DNA from: Nannocystis sp.
GTDB lineage: Bacteria > Myxococcota_A > Polyangia > Nannocystales > Nannocystaceae
DNA length: 64,000 nucleotides
Reading direction: 5' to 3'
NCBI RefSeq assembly: GCF_016714285.1
Contig: NZ_JADJNN010000008.1
Span: 310,001-374,000, forward strand
A program made the position numbers and the translations under genes. Below the pieces are notes generated by a model that did no database searches, had not been told where the DNA came from, and saw only the letters and a list, made by a program, of their open reading frames with translations. Each line of letters opens with the position of its first letter. Position 1 is the stretch's first letter. Positions 52,718 through 61,392 of the stretch are shown piece by piece.

Positions 52718-54610
52718 ATGACGACCTCCCGAGCCTCTGATCTCAACCTCCTCATGGTCCACGCCGACGATCACGCGCCCGTGCTGGCCGACGGGCTCGC
52801 CGAATCGACGGCGTGCGGGCAATCGATCCCCACACAATCGGACGAGGCGAGTCATTTTTGGGACGAGGGCGGCGACCCCAATGATATCGAGGTCCAGCGC
52901 TGGGGCGTGATCGCCCCGCAGGGCCCCGAGGGTGACCGTCTGCTCGCGCTGATCAAGCCGCTGATGGCGCATCGCCAGGCGCAGCAGCAGGGCGAGCCCA
53001 TCAAGGTGTATCGCGCGCCGCCGCAGATGACCCAGGACGAGGCGATGCGCTGGAAGAAGCGGGAGTTCGATACCGGCGCCGATCTCAACATTGAGGTCCC
53101 CCGCTATCAACTGATCCTGGGCGACCTCGATCAGGTCCCGCTCGCGCTGCAGCAGGTCCAGGCCAGTGATGGTTATGTCGGCCGCCTCGCATTCGACAAG
53201 GAGGAGGACTACGCCGCCTATGTCGACAAGGTGCTGCGCTGGGAGCGGAGCGCCGCGGGCCGCGACAAGCCCGACTCGCTGTTCTTCACCGTCCACGACG
53301 GCACCGCCGCCACCGCCGTCGGCCACCGCGCCCTGGTCGCCCCCGGCGTCGAGGTGGTGCGCAGGCGCCAGCGCTCCGGGCAGTATCCGGCGAAGGATAT
53401 CGTCGAGTTCGGGGACCCCGTGACGCCCTCGCCCGACGAGCTGCTCGCGCGCGCGGAGGGTCAGGAGGCCAGCGTGCTGTTCACGCTCAGCCACGGCGAG
53501 GGCGCGCCCCGGGGCGGCTGGAGCTCGCCGGAGGAGCAGCGCCGCCGGCAGGGCGCGATGAGCTTCGGCCGCGAGGGCCGGATCTGCGGCGATGATCTGC
53601 GCAGCCGCCCGTTCATGCCCGGCGGCGTGTGGTTCATGCTGGCCTGTTATGGCGCGGGCACGCCGAACAGCAGCGCATACAAGCATTGGCTGGCGGCCCT
53701 CGCCGCGGCCGGACAATTTCGTGGCAAGCCCGAGGCGGTGCTCGCGGGGCTGCCAGGACCGCGGGACCGGCCGTTCACGTCCGCGCTCGCGCAGGCGGTG
53801 CTCGCCAACCCGAACGGCCCGCTCGGGTTCATGAGCCACATCGACCTCGCGTGGACCTACAGCTTCCAGGAGCTCGACTCGGGCGCGACCAACCGGCCGG
53901 CGCGCTACATGGCGATCACCCGCTCGATCCTCAAGCGGGACCGCGTCGGCGTGGCGATGCGCGAGCTGCTGCGCTTCTTCGACCAGACGAACGTCGAGCT
54001 GACGAGCCTGTACGATCAGGAGGCCCGCCAGAGATCCGCGGGTGAGCCCGTGCAGGTCGACGCGGCCCGCCAGGGCCACCTGTGGATGCTGCGCCAGGAC
54101 CTCGCGGCGTACGTGCTCCTCGGCGACCCCGCCGTGCGCCTGCCGGACGGCGGCTCCGCGGGCGGCCCGACGTCGCCGGCAGCGACGGCGGCTCCGATCA
54201 CCGTCACGACGGCCGCGGCTGCCGAGCCCGCGTCGCCAGCAGCGACACCGGCTCCGATCACTGTCACGACGGCCCCGGTTGCCGAGCCCGCGTCGCCCGC
54301 ACCGGCACCGGCCGCGATCGTCGCGGCGCCCGGACCGGCCGCAGTCGCCGCGGCGAGCAGCGATTCGTTCGCGATCCCTGCGCCCGCGGCATCGGCTGCG
54401 AGACCGGCTGTGCCGGTCGCCGACACCCCGCGCGACGCTGCTGTCGACGCCTCGCAGGTCGTGCTCGAGGAGGCCGTCGCCCAGTGCATCCTCGCCGACC
54501 TCGCGGTGACGAGCGCCGCGGCCCGCGTCGGCCTGTCCCGCGACGCGCTCACCCAGCTCGTCGCCCGCTACCGCGAGATCGGCCGACGCGCGCTCGTCGG
54601 CGGAGAGTGA
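52718..54610 (+). CDS. Gingipain/CHAT-like cysteine peptidase with helical C-terminal tail
   Basis: 630 residues. A beta-rich front part leads to a caspase-clan catalytic region with His259 (VLFTLSHGEG) and Cys310 (FMLACYGAGTP), the C25/CHAT-type dyad. From about residue 485 comes an Ala/Pro/Thr linker with 20-residue repeats, then a short helical domain (about 575-630) that could be an adaptor or an HTH-like interaction module (ARVGLSRDALTQLVARYREIG). No signal peptide, so it acts inside the cell. It lies between two metallophosphoesterase paralogues and just before a protein that could be its substrate. Confidence 0.78.
   Translation: MTTSRASDLNLLMVHADDHAPVLADGLAESTACGQSIPTQSDEASHFWDEGGDPNDIEVQRWGVIAPQGPEGDRLLALIKPLMAHRQAQQQGEPIKVYRAPPQMTQDEAMRWKKREFDTGADLNIEVPRYQLILGDLDQVPLALQQVQASDGYVGRLAFDKEEDYAAYVDKVLRWERSAAGRDKPDSLFFTVHDGTAATAVGHRALVAPGVEVVRRRQRSGQYPAKDIVEFGDPVTPSPDELLARAEGQEASVLFTLSHGEGAPRGGWSSPEEQRRRQGAMSFGREGRICGDDLRSRPFMPGGVWFMLACYGAGTPNSSAYKHWLAALAAAGQFRGKPEAVLAGLPGPRDRPFTSALAQAVLANPNGPLGFMSHIDLAWTYSFQELDSGATNRPARYMAITRSILKRDRVGVAMRELLRFFDQTNVELTSLYDQEARQRSAGEPVQVDAARQGHLWMLRQDLAAYVLLGDPAVRLPDGGSAGGPTSPAATAAPITVTTAAAAEPASPAATPAPITVTTAPVAEPASPAPAPAAIVAAPGPAAVAAASSDSFAIPAPAASAARPAVPVADTPRDAAVDASQVVLEEAVAQCILADLAVTSAAARVGLSRDALTQLVARYREIGRRALVGGE
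54171..54300. repeat. 60-bp tandem repeat inside the peptidase gene
   Basis: Just over two copies of a 60-bp in-frame unit coding for a 20-residue Ser/Pro/Ala/Thr/Val block (containing PITVTTA and AEPASPA). Confidence 0.85.
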
Positions 54611-54617
54611 GGTCAGC

Positions 54618-55505
54618 ATGGGTATCGGAGACCGCTTCGGAAAATTCCTCAAGGACGAGCTGGACTGCCGCTCGGTGTGGCCACCGGTGCTCACGCCGAT
54701 GCAGCTCGGCGACTACGGCGTCAGCGATGGAGCGAGCTTCCAGAAGCTCGGCAACATCACGGACTTCGGGCTCACGCTGGAGATCGAGGTCGGGCAACCG
54801 TCGAGCCTGAACCTCGTGTCCAGCGGCGTGAAGCAGACGCGCCTCGCCGCAGGCGCCGCCGTCCCCGCGTTCCAGGGGCTCGGCAACGTCGCCGCGAAGC
54901 TGGGCATCGAGTTCTCGCGCAGCGAGAGCTTCGTGCTCAAGTGTCGCCGCGTCGAGCGCACGCAGATCCGCAACCTCGGCGCCCTGGCGCTGCGCCTGTC
55001 GCGGGCCAGGACCGCGGACGGTCAGGCCTGGAAGCACCTCGCGTGGAAGATCGTGTGGCAGCTCTACACCGGCCGCGACGTGGTGTTCCTCGCCACCCGC
55101 AGCGCCGGCACGCGGGTCGAGTTCAGCGGCAGCGCCGACGCGCTGCACCAGCTCGAGATGGGCTCGCTCAGCGCCGGGATCGGCGTACAGACCAGCCACA
55201 GCCTCGGCTGCGAGGTGCTCGGGCAGAGCGGGCCGGTCGGCTACGGCCTCGCACGCGTCAAGGTCATCGGCGCTGGCGTGAAGTTCTTCTCCTCCGATCT
55301 CGAGGAGGAGGAGGCCGACGCCGTCGAGCACCTGAGCGCCGAAGAACCACCCCTCGAGTCGCTCGCGGACGAGGACGATCCGGCCGTCGACGCCGGGCAC
55401 CGGAGCCCCGAAGAACCACCCCTCGAGTCGCTCGCGGACGAGGACGAGCCGGCCGCCGACGCCGTCACCGCCGATCCCGCGGCGCCAACCAAGGAGCCAT
55501 CATGA
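54618..55505 (+). CDS. Unknown protein paired with the caspase-clan peptidase (candidate effector)
   Basis: 295 residues, no signal peptide. The N-terminus is helical (MGIGDRFGKFLKDELDCRS). About 200 beta-rich residues follow with phrases such as LGDYGVSDGASFQKLGNITD and VIGAGVKFF. The acidic tail contains a duplicated block (EEPPLESLADED twice). No family recognised with confidence. Helix-then-beta-sheet layout, an acidic C-terminal tail and a protease gene 7 bp upstream recall protease-activated pore formers such as bacterial gasdermins, but there is no sequence proof. It overlaps the next gene by 4 bp (ATGA). Confidence 0.7.
   Translation: MGIGDRFGKFLKDELDCRSVWPPVLTPMQLGDYGVSDGASFQKLGNITDFGLTLEIEVGQPSSLNLVSSGVKQTRLAAGAAVPAFQGLGNVAAKLGIEFSRSESFVLKCRRVERTQIRNLGALALRLSRARTADGQAWKHLAWKIVWQLYTGRDVVFLATRSAGTRVEFSGSADALHQLEMGSLSAGIGVQTSHSLGCEVLGQSGPVGYGLARVKVIGAGVKFFSSDLEEEEADAVEHLSAEEPPLESLADEDDPAVDAGHRSPEEPPLESLADEDEPAADAVTADPAAPTKEPS
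55338..55464. repeat. Duplicated 58-bp block in the tail of the unknown protein gene
   Basis: 55338-55395 and 55407-55464 are near-identical copies with a 69-bp period, in frame, giving the repeated acidic motif. Confidence 0.85.
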
Positions 55506-56872
55506 TCACGATCGTCCTCAGCGACATTCACCTCGGCAACGGCGCGGGCTACGACATCTTCGCCGGCGACGCCGTGTTGCCCCCGGTGCTCGCCGCCGCG
55601 GCCCGGCAGCGCGCGCGCGTCATCCTCAACGGCGACACCTTCGACTTCCTCATGAACGAGGACCCGCTCGAGCTCGACGCGGCGCGGGCCACGGCCCAGG
55701 CGCGGGCGATCGTCGCCAATCCCTCGACCGCGGCGGTGATGGCCGGCCTCGGCGAGGTGCTCGCGGCCGGAGGCGAGGTCGTGCTGCGCCTCGGCAACCA
55801 CGACGCCGAGGTCGCGCTCGCCGAGGTGCAGGCGGTCCTGCGTGACGCGCTGCAGCAGCCGCCCGAGGTCGCCGCGCGCCTGGCCTTCGAGCGCGGCGAC
55901 AACCCCTCGCTGCTCACGGTCGGCGGGGCCCGGATCTTGCTCGCGCACGGCGAACACAACGACCCGTGGAATCGCCTCGACTACAAGAACCTCCCGAGCG
56001 CCGGCGACGGCCCCAAGTTTCGTTACCCGCCCGGCTCGCGCCTGGTCAAGACGCTGCTCAACCCGCTCAAGCGCGGCTTCGGCATGCGCTTCGCCGATCT
56101 GCTCAAGCCCGACTTCCAGGGCGCCGTGCTCACGGCCCTGGCCGTCGATCCGACCTCGATGCGCCTGATCTTCCAGGGCAACACGGCGAGGTTGTTGTGG
56201 CAGCTGTTTCGTAAGAGCGGGGAGGGCATGACCTTCGCCGACGGTGAGGAGGGCGAGGGCAACCTCGGCATCGCCGACGCCCTCGACCAGGCCGGGCTCT
56301 CCGCGGACGAGCGCGCCGCCATCGAGTCGGCCGTCGACCCCGACGGCGCCGCGACCTTCGCCGACGAGGACGTGCTCGACGGGGCCCGCTTCAAGCTCGC
56401 CCGCGCCGGCCTCAAGCTGTACGCCGCGGCCCAGCGGGCCCTGACTGGCACCACCGGCGACCGCTACTTCGACCTCCGCCCCGACGACGGCGAATGGACC
56501 GAGGCCCGCCGTCTCGCGGACAAGTTCGCGGCCGACGCGGTCGTGCTCGGCCACACCCACTCGGCCCGCTGGAAGCAGGAGCCCGGCCTCGCGTTCGTCA
56601 ACACGGGCACGTGGATCCACCTCATGCGCCTGCCCGCCGCCAGCGACGACGACGCGGCCTGGCTCGGCTTCCTCGACACGATCCGCCGCAACCCGTCGCT
56701 CGACGCGGCGCGCGGCCCCGCGGCCCCGCTGGTCACGCGCTTCACTGGCCTCGTGATCCACGAAGACCCCGCGGGCGGGGCGCTGCTGCAGCTGGTCGAG
56801 TGGCAGGCCGGCGCGGCACCGGCGGTGCTCGCCTCGGGCGCGGTCGCGGCGCGCAGCACCGCGGCTCGATAG
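55502..56872 (+). CDS. Calcineurin-like metallophosphoesterase
   Basis: 456 residues. All five metallophosphoesterase motifs are intact: SDIHLG, NGDTFDF, LGNHDAE, HGEHND and GHTHSARWK. A long insertion with NPLKRGFGMRFADLLKPDF is shared with the degenerate paralogue at 51439, where it reads NPLRRQYGVGFADLLRPDY. Overall it resembles UDP-2,3-diacylglucosamine hydrolase-like cytosolic phosphoesterases. AAGGAG precedes the ATG, which overlaps the previous stop. In the operon context it may degrade a signalling nucleotide or lipid that activates the peptidase system; that is inference. Confidence 0.87.
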   Translation: MITIVLSDIHLGNGAGYDIFAGDAVLPPVLAAAARQRARVILNGDTFDFLMNEDPLELDAARATAQARAIVANPSTAAVMAGLGEVLAAGGEVVLRLGNHDAEVALAEVQAVLRDALQQPPEVAARLAFERGDNPSLLTVGGARILLAHGEHNDPWNRLDYKNLPSAGDGPKFRYPPGSRLVKTLLNPLKRGFGMRFADLLKPDFQGAVLTALAVDPTSMRLIFQGNTARLLWQLFRKSGEGMTFADGEEGEGNLGIADALDQAGLSADERAAIESAVDPDGAATFADEDVLDGARFKLARAGLKLYAAAQRALTGTTGDRYFDLRPDDGEWTEARRLADKFAADAVVLGHTHSARWKQEPGLAFVNTGTWIHLMRLPAASDDDAAWLGFLDTIRRNPSLDAARGPAAPLVTRFTGLVIHEDPAGGALLQLVEWQAGAAPAVLASGAVAARSTAAR

Positions 56873-56962
56873 GGCCCGCACGTCGACACGCGCGCCACGT
56901 CGCGCTCGTCCGTGCGGTGCACGAAGCACGATCGCCCGCGCCAGGTGTGTATCTTGGGCGCC

Positions 56963-59900
56963 GTGGTGCTGCGCGAGGTGAACCCGGAGCCGGCCCCCAG
57001 CGACGTCGCGCTGCTCGACGCCTCGACGGTCCACGGACCTGCAGCGTCGCCCGCGACCGCGGCCGACGCTCCGCCGCCCGCGGTCCCGGGCGCGACCCCG
57101 CCGCTGACGCCGGCGTGGATCGGCCGCTTCCTCGTCATCGAGCCGCTCGGGGCCGGCGGCATGGGCCAGGTCTATGCCGCCTACGATCCCGAGCTCGATC
57201 GCAAGGTCGCGCTCAAGCTGCTGCACGGCCACGTCGACGCCGGTGACCGGCACGGCGCCGAGCGCCTCCACCGGGAGGCCCAGGCCATGGCCAGGCTCTC
57301 GCACCCGAACGTGGTCACGGTCCACGAGATCGGCGGGCACGCGGGCCAAATTTTCATCGCCATGGAGCTGGTCGCCGGCGTCGACCTCGGCCGCTGGCTC
57401 GCCGCGGAGCCGCGGCCCTGGCGGGCCGTGCTCGCCATGTTCCGCGCCGCCGGCGAGGGCCTCGCGGCCGCCCACGAGGCCGGCCTGGTCCATCGCGACT
57501 TCAAGCCCGGCAACGTGCTCGTCGGCGACGACGGTCGGGCGCGGGTCGCCGACTTCGGCCTCGTCCATGCCTCGGGCTCACCGACGACGAGGCCCGGTCA
57601 CGCCGCCGACGTACGGACCGGGGCCGGCGCCGTGATGGGCACGCCCGCGTACATGGCCCCAGAGCAGCTGCGCGGCGAGGCGACCGACGCCCGCACCGAC
57701 GTGTTCGCGTTCTGCCTCGCGCTGTGGGAGGCGTTGCTCGGCAGCCGCCCCTTCGCGGCTGGATCGCTGGACCTGCGCCTGCAAGCGATCGAGCGCGGCC
57801 TCCCGGACGACCCGCCGCGCCTGCCCCTGCGCGAGCGCTGGCTGCGGCCCCTGCTGCGCCGCGGCCTCGCGGCGGACCCCGATGCGCGCTGGCCCGGCAT
57901 GCGGCCGCTGCTCGCCGCCCTCGCCCACGACCCCGTGCTCACGCGGGCCCGTCGCCGACGCACCGCGCTGTTCACCGCCGTGTCCCTCGCTCTCGGCGCC
58001 GCGCTGCTGTTCGGCGGCTCGGCGCTGTGGTCCTTCGCCCGGACCTACGCGCGCGAGTCGGGGGCGCAGGCCCGCCTCGAGGCCACGCTCCTGCGCCTCG
58101 GTGCGCTGCGGAGCGAGGGCAGCCACGACGAGGCCGAGCAGGTGTTCGCCGGCTTCCTGGCGGCGCCCGAACATCACGGCACCCGGGCGGAGGTCCAGGC
58201 GCGCCGCTGGCAGGCCGAGGACCGGCGCCAGCGCGGCGACCTCGACGGGGCGATCGACGCCTACACCAGTGCGTACGCCGCGACCAGGCACGCCGACCAG
58301 GTGCCCGAGCTGCTGCTCGGCCTCGCCGCCGTGTTCCGCGAGCGCCAGGCCTGGGCGTCGCTCAGCTGGGTGCTCGCCACCCTCGAGACGATGCCGTCCA
58401 TGGCGCCGCGCATCGCCCGGCTGCAACGTGATGTCGCGCTGCACCGCCGCGACGTCGCTACCGCCGCTGGCCTCGACCCCGCCGGCGCCGCGCTGTTTGC
58501 CGCGCTCGGCCAGGCCGAGGCCAGCGACCTGCGGGCCCGCCGCGCCGAGACGATCGACCTCGAAGGCGACGGCGCGACCTCGGTGATGTTGTGGGCGTCG
58601 CTGGCCGGCACTGCGCAGGTGAAGCTGGTCCGCGCCACCCGCGGGCTGCCCGCGATTGCCACTTTCGACGACACGCTCCACCACGTCGTGCCCCACACCG
58701 CCCCGCGCCCCGGGCGCGTCGTCGGCGAGCAGCGCCGCCTGCTCGTGTGGGACGGCGCCCGCTTCGTCCAGGAGGCCGAATGGCCCGGGGGCTTCGCGGC
58801 CGCGGTCGCCAGCGCCGACCTCGACGGCGACCATGCCCGCGAGGTCTACGTCGGCATCAGCCGCAACGGCCGCCGTCTCCTCGGGCTGCGCCCGGGTCCG
58901 TCTGGCTGGGAGAAATTCATCCCTGCGCCCGGCCTCAGCGCCGACGCCGAGGTCCTCGCCCTCGCCGCGGGTGACCTCGACGGTGATGGCCGCGACGAGC
59001 TGGTCGCCGGGCTCGGTCCGCCGGTCAGCCACGGCCTGCGGGTGCTGCGGTCCGGTGCACCGGCGTTCCCGCTGGTCTCGTGGGTGCACCGGCGTCACGG
59101 CACCATCACGGACCTCCAGATCGTGCCCGGGCGCGCCGGCCCGCGGCTCGCGGTCGCCAGCACGGTCGATCCGGCGGCGCACCCGGAGGACCCGCCCGCC
59201 GGCCTGCATCTCTACCGCCTCCACGGCGGCGAGCTGATCGCGGACGCCCAATACCTGCTCGAGCCCGGCGCCACGCTGCGCCACCTCGTCGTCGCGGACC
59301 TCGACGGCGACGGCGAGCCCGAGCTGATCGGCGAGGTGCAGCGCGGCGAGGAGGTCGACCTGGCGATCTTCCGCCCCGAGTCCGCCGGCGGCACCCTGCG
59401 CATCGGTGGGATCGTGCCCCTGGCGGCAACCCAGCTCGACGAGGACCCCGCCGACGAGCTCCTGGTCGCCGACACCCACGACGACGATCGCGTATGGAGC
59501 CTCGGCGTCGGTGACCAGGCGCTCCCGGGCCTCGACCTCGGTCGTCCACCCGTCGCCGCCCCGCCGCCTCCGGGTGTCGCCGACGACCCGGCCCTGCGCG
59601 CGCAGTGGACCCGCGCCGACGAGCTCGCCGGCATGGGACTGCTCGACGCCGCCAGCCAGCGCTTCGCCGAGCTCGGCGCGACCTTGCCGCAGGGCCCGCC
59701 TCGCGCGGCCACCCTGGCCCGCGCCGGCGAGCTCGCCGCGGACGCCGGCCTGCTCGCGCGCGCAGCCGGTCTGTTCGCGGCGGCGGCCGCGGACGACCCG
59801 GCCCACCTCGCGCGCGCGGCCGACAGCTGGGAGCGCCTCGGTCGCTTCGACGACGCCCGCCGCACGCTGCGCGCGCTCGGCCCAGCCGACCCGGCCATCG

Positions 59901-61270
59901 CGGCCGAGCTCGCCCGCTACGAGCAACTCGTGGCCAGCGAGCGGGTGCTCCGCTTCGACGGGCAGCTCGACCCCGCCTGGCGAGCCCACGACCCGCTGCG
60001 CCTCCGCCACGATCCGCTGCGCACCACCCTCGTCGCCGAGCTCGACGCCGGGGCCCCGGTGCTGACGCTGCCGTTTGTCGCCGGCCCCGACTTCTCCGTC
60101 CGCGTCGAGCTCTCGCTCGCCGAGATCGGCCTCGGCGGCAGCTTCGGCTTTCAACTCGCCGACAGCTGCGACGCCAAGCAGGCGCGCCACGTCGTCGTCC
60201 GCGCCGCCGCCGAGCACGGCGCCAGCGCGGACCCTGGCGCTCGCCTGGTCGTCAGCTTCCGCGCCGCCGAGGTCGCCGCCGACATCCCGCTGCCGACCCC
60301 GGACCAACGCCTCGCGATCGAGCTGGTCCAGCTCGGCAGCCTCGGCGAGCAGCGCCTGAGCCTCTCCGTCGACGACGTCGTGGTCGGCACCCGAGGCCGT
60401 CCGCTCGCCGACCCGCAGCGCCCGGGTTGCCTCGCCATCAAGCGCACCCAAAAGCCCGGCGGGATCGCGGCCCCGTGGTCGCGTGTCGAGCTGCACCGCG
60501 TCACCACCCGCGGGCTCACCCTGCTCGCGCCCCCGCCCGACCCGTGGGCGCAGGCCGGCGCGCACCTCATCGCGGGCGACGGTGCGGCCGCGCTCGCGGC
60601 CCTGGCCGTCGCCGAGGCCGCCGGCGAGCCAGCGCCGCCCGAGCTGCCGGTGTGGCGGGCGCTCGCCCTGGCCACCGCCGGTCGCGGCGGCGAGGCGGTC
60701 GCCTTGCTGCGCGAGCGCATCGACATCGACGCACTGGACGCGCCCCTCCAGCGCGCCGCCATCCGACTCCTGCGCGGGCGACCGGAGCTCGCGCCGCTGC
60801 TGCAGGACGCCCTCGGGCCCGGCTATCTGCCGCTGTACATGGCCGCCTGGGCGCCGCGGCTGGCCAATGACCTGCGCCGCCCGACCACCCTGCACGCCCT
60901 GCTCGAGCACCCGCCGCGCCTGGACCTCCCGACCGAGGCGCCGCTCTCCGAGGCGATCCTGGAACTGCGGGTCGCCCGGGTCGCCGCCTTCGCCCAGCTC
61001 GGACAGCCGGCCCGCGCCGCCCGCGAGCTCGCCGAGATCGACCTGACGCAGGCCGCCGCCACGCGCGAGACCCGGGCCCCGCTGCGCGCCTCCTTGCCCC
61101 GCCTCGCGGCGCTGGAGCTCGCCGGCGGCCACCCAGAAGCCGCCTTCGCGCACCTCCACATGCTGGCGCAGGTGTGCAGCCCGGAGGTCTTCGCCGACCT
61201 CGTGAGCGCCGAGCCCGGCCTGCTCGCGCTGCAGAGCGACCCCCGCTGGCGCGAGTTGCCCGGCGTCTGA
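56963..61270 (+). CDS. Eukaryotic-type Ser/Thr kinase with FG-GAP-like and TPR-like region
   Basis: 1435 residues from GTG 56963; another GTG at 56912 would add 17 residues. The kinase domain (about 53-320) is complete: GAGGMGQVY, Lys85 in VALKLL, HRDFKPGN, DFGL and APEQ. One membrane segment follows (about 330-355). The outer part has FG-GAP-like calcium-loop repeats (LDGDHAREVYVG, LDGDGRDELVAG, LDGDGEPELIGE) and later Ala/Leu-rich helical repeats with a beta-type insert around 1010-1180. HRDFKP is the form typical of myxobacterial kinases. It probably senses an outside or periplasmic state. Single-gene unit with a terminator-like hairpin after it. Confidence 0.88.
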   Translation: MVLREVNPEPAPSDVALLDASTVHGPAASPATAADAPPPAVPGATPPLTPAWIGRFLVIEPLGAGGMGQVYAAYDPELDRKVALKLLHGHVDAGDRHGAERLHREAQAMARLSHPNVVTVHEIGGHAGQIFIAMELVAGVDLGRWLAAEPRPWRAVLAMFRAAGEGLAAAHEAGLVHRDFKPGNVLVGDDGRARVADFGLVHASGSPTTRPGHAADVRTGAGAVMGTPAYMAPEQLRGEATDARTDVFAFCLALWEALLGSRPFAAGSLDLRLQAIERGLPDDPPRLPLRERWLRPLLRRGLAADPDARWPGMRPLLAALAHDPVLTRARRRRTALFTAVSLALGAALLFGGSALWSFARTYARESGAQARLEATLLRLGALRSEGSHDEAEQVFAGFLAAPEHHGTRAEVQARRWQAEDRRQRGDLDGAIDAYTSAYAATRHADQVPELLLGLAAVFRERQAWASLSWVLATLETMPSMAPRIARLQRDVALHRRDVATAAGLDPAGAALFAALGQAEASDLRARRAETIDLEGDGATSVMLWASLAGTAQVKLVRATRGLPAIATFDDTLHHVVPHTAPRPGRVVGEQRRLLVWDGARFVQEAEWPGGFAAAVASADLDGDHAREVYVGISRNGRRLLGLRPGPSGWEKFIPAPGLSADAEVLALAAGDLDGDGRDELVAGLGPPVSHGLRVLRSGAPAFPLVSWVHRRHGTITDLQIVPGRAGPRLAVASTVDPAAHPEDPPAGLHLYRLHGGELIADAQYLLEPGATLRHLVVADLDGDGEPELIGEVQRGEEVDLAIFRPESAGGTLRIGGIVPLAATQLDEDPADELLVADTHDDDRVWSLGVGDQALPGLDLGRPPVAAPPPPGVADDPALRAQWTRADELAGMGLLDAASQRFAELGATLPQGPPRAATLARAGELAADAGLLARAAGLFAAAAADDPAHLARAADSWERLGRFDDARRTLRALGPADPAIAAELARYEQLVASERVLRFDGQLDPAWRAHDPLRLRHDPLRTTLVAELDAGAPVLTLPFVAGPDFSVRVELSLAEIGLGGSFGFQLADSCDAKQARHVVVRAAAEHGASADPGARLVVSFRAAEVAADIPLPTPDQRLAIELVQLGSLGEQRLSLSVDDVVVGTRGRPLADPQRPGCLAIKRTQKPGGIAAPWSRVELHRVTTRGLTLLAPPPDPWAQAGAHLIAGDGAAALAALAVAEAAGEPAPPELPVWRALALATAGRGGEAVALLRERIDIDALDAPLQRAAIRLLRGRPELAPLLQDALGPGYLPLYMAAWAPRLANDLRRPTTLHALLEHPPRLDLPTEAPLSEAILELRVARVAAFAQLGQPARAARELAEIDLTQAAATRETRAPLRASLPRLAALELAGGHPEAAFAHLHMLAQVCSPEVFADLVSAEPGLLALQSDPRWRELPGV

Positions 61271-61338
61271 GAGCCCCCGCCCGGCTGGGTTCACAAGCCA
61301 GCGACGGCTCCGTCGAGCTCTCGTTGGCGGGGGCCCTC
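61271..61338 (+). terminator. Long-loop GC hairpin after the kinase gene
   Basis: GCCCCCGCC (61273-61281) pairs with GGCGGGGGC (61326-61334) directly after the kinase stop. The loop is about 44 nt and there is no T-run. Confidence 0.35.
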
Positions 61339-61392
61339 GCGTGTCGATCGTCGATCGACCGCGGCACCCACGGATATCAAGGGAGTGGGAGC

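Noticed and set aside
57578..61294. 1238-codon leftward frame antisense to the Ser/Thr kinase
   Set aside because: In very GC-rich DNA the antisense frame stays open; the sense strand shows a full set of kinase motifs.
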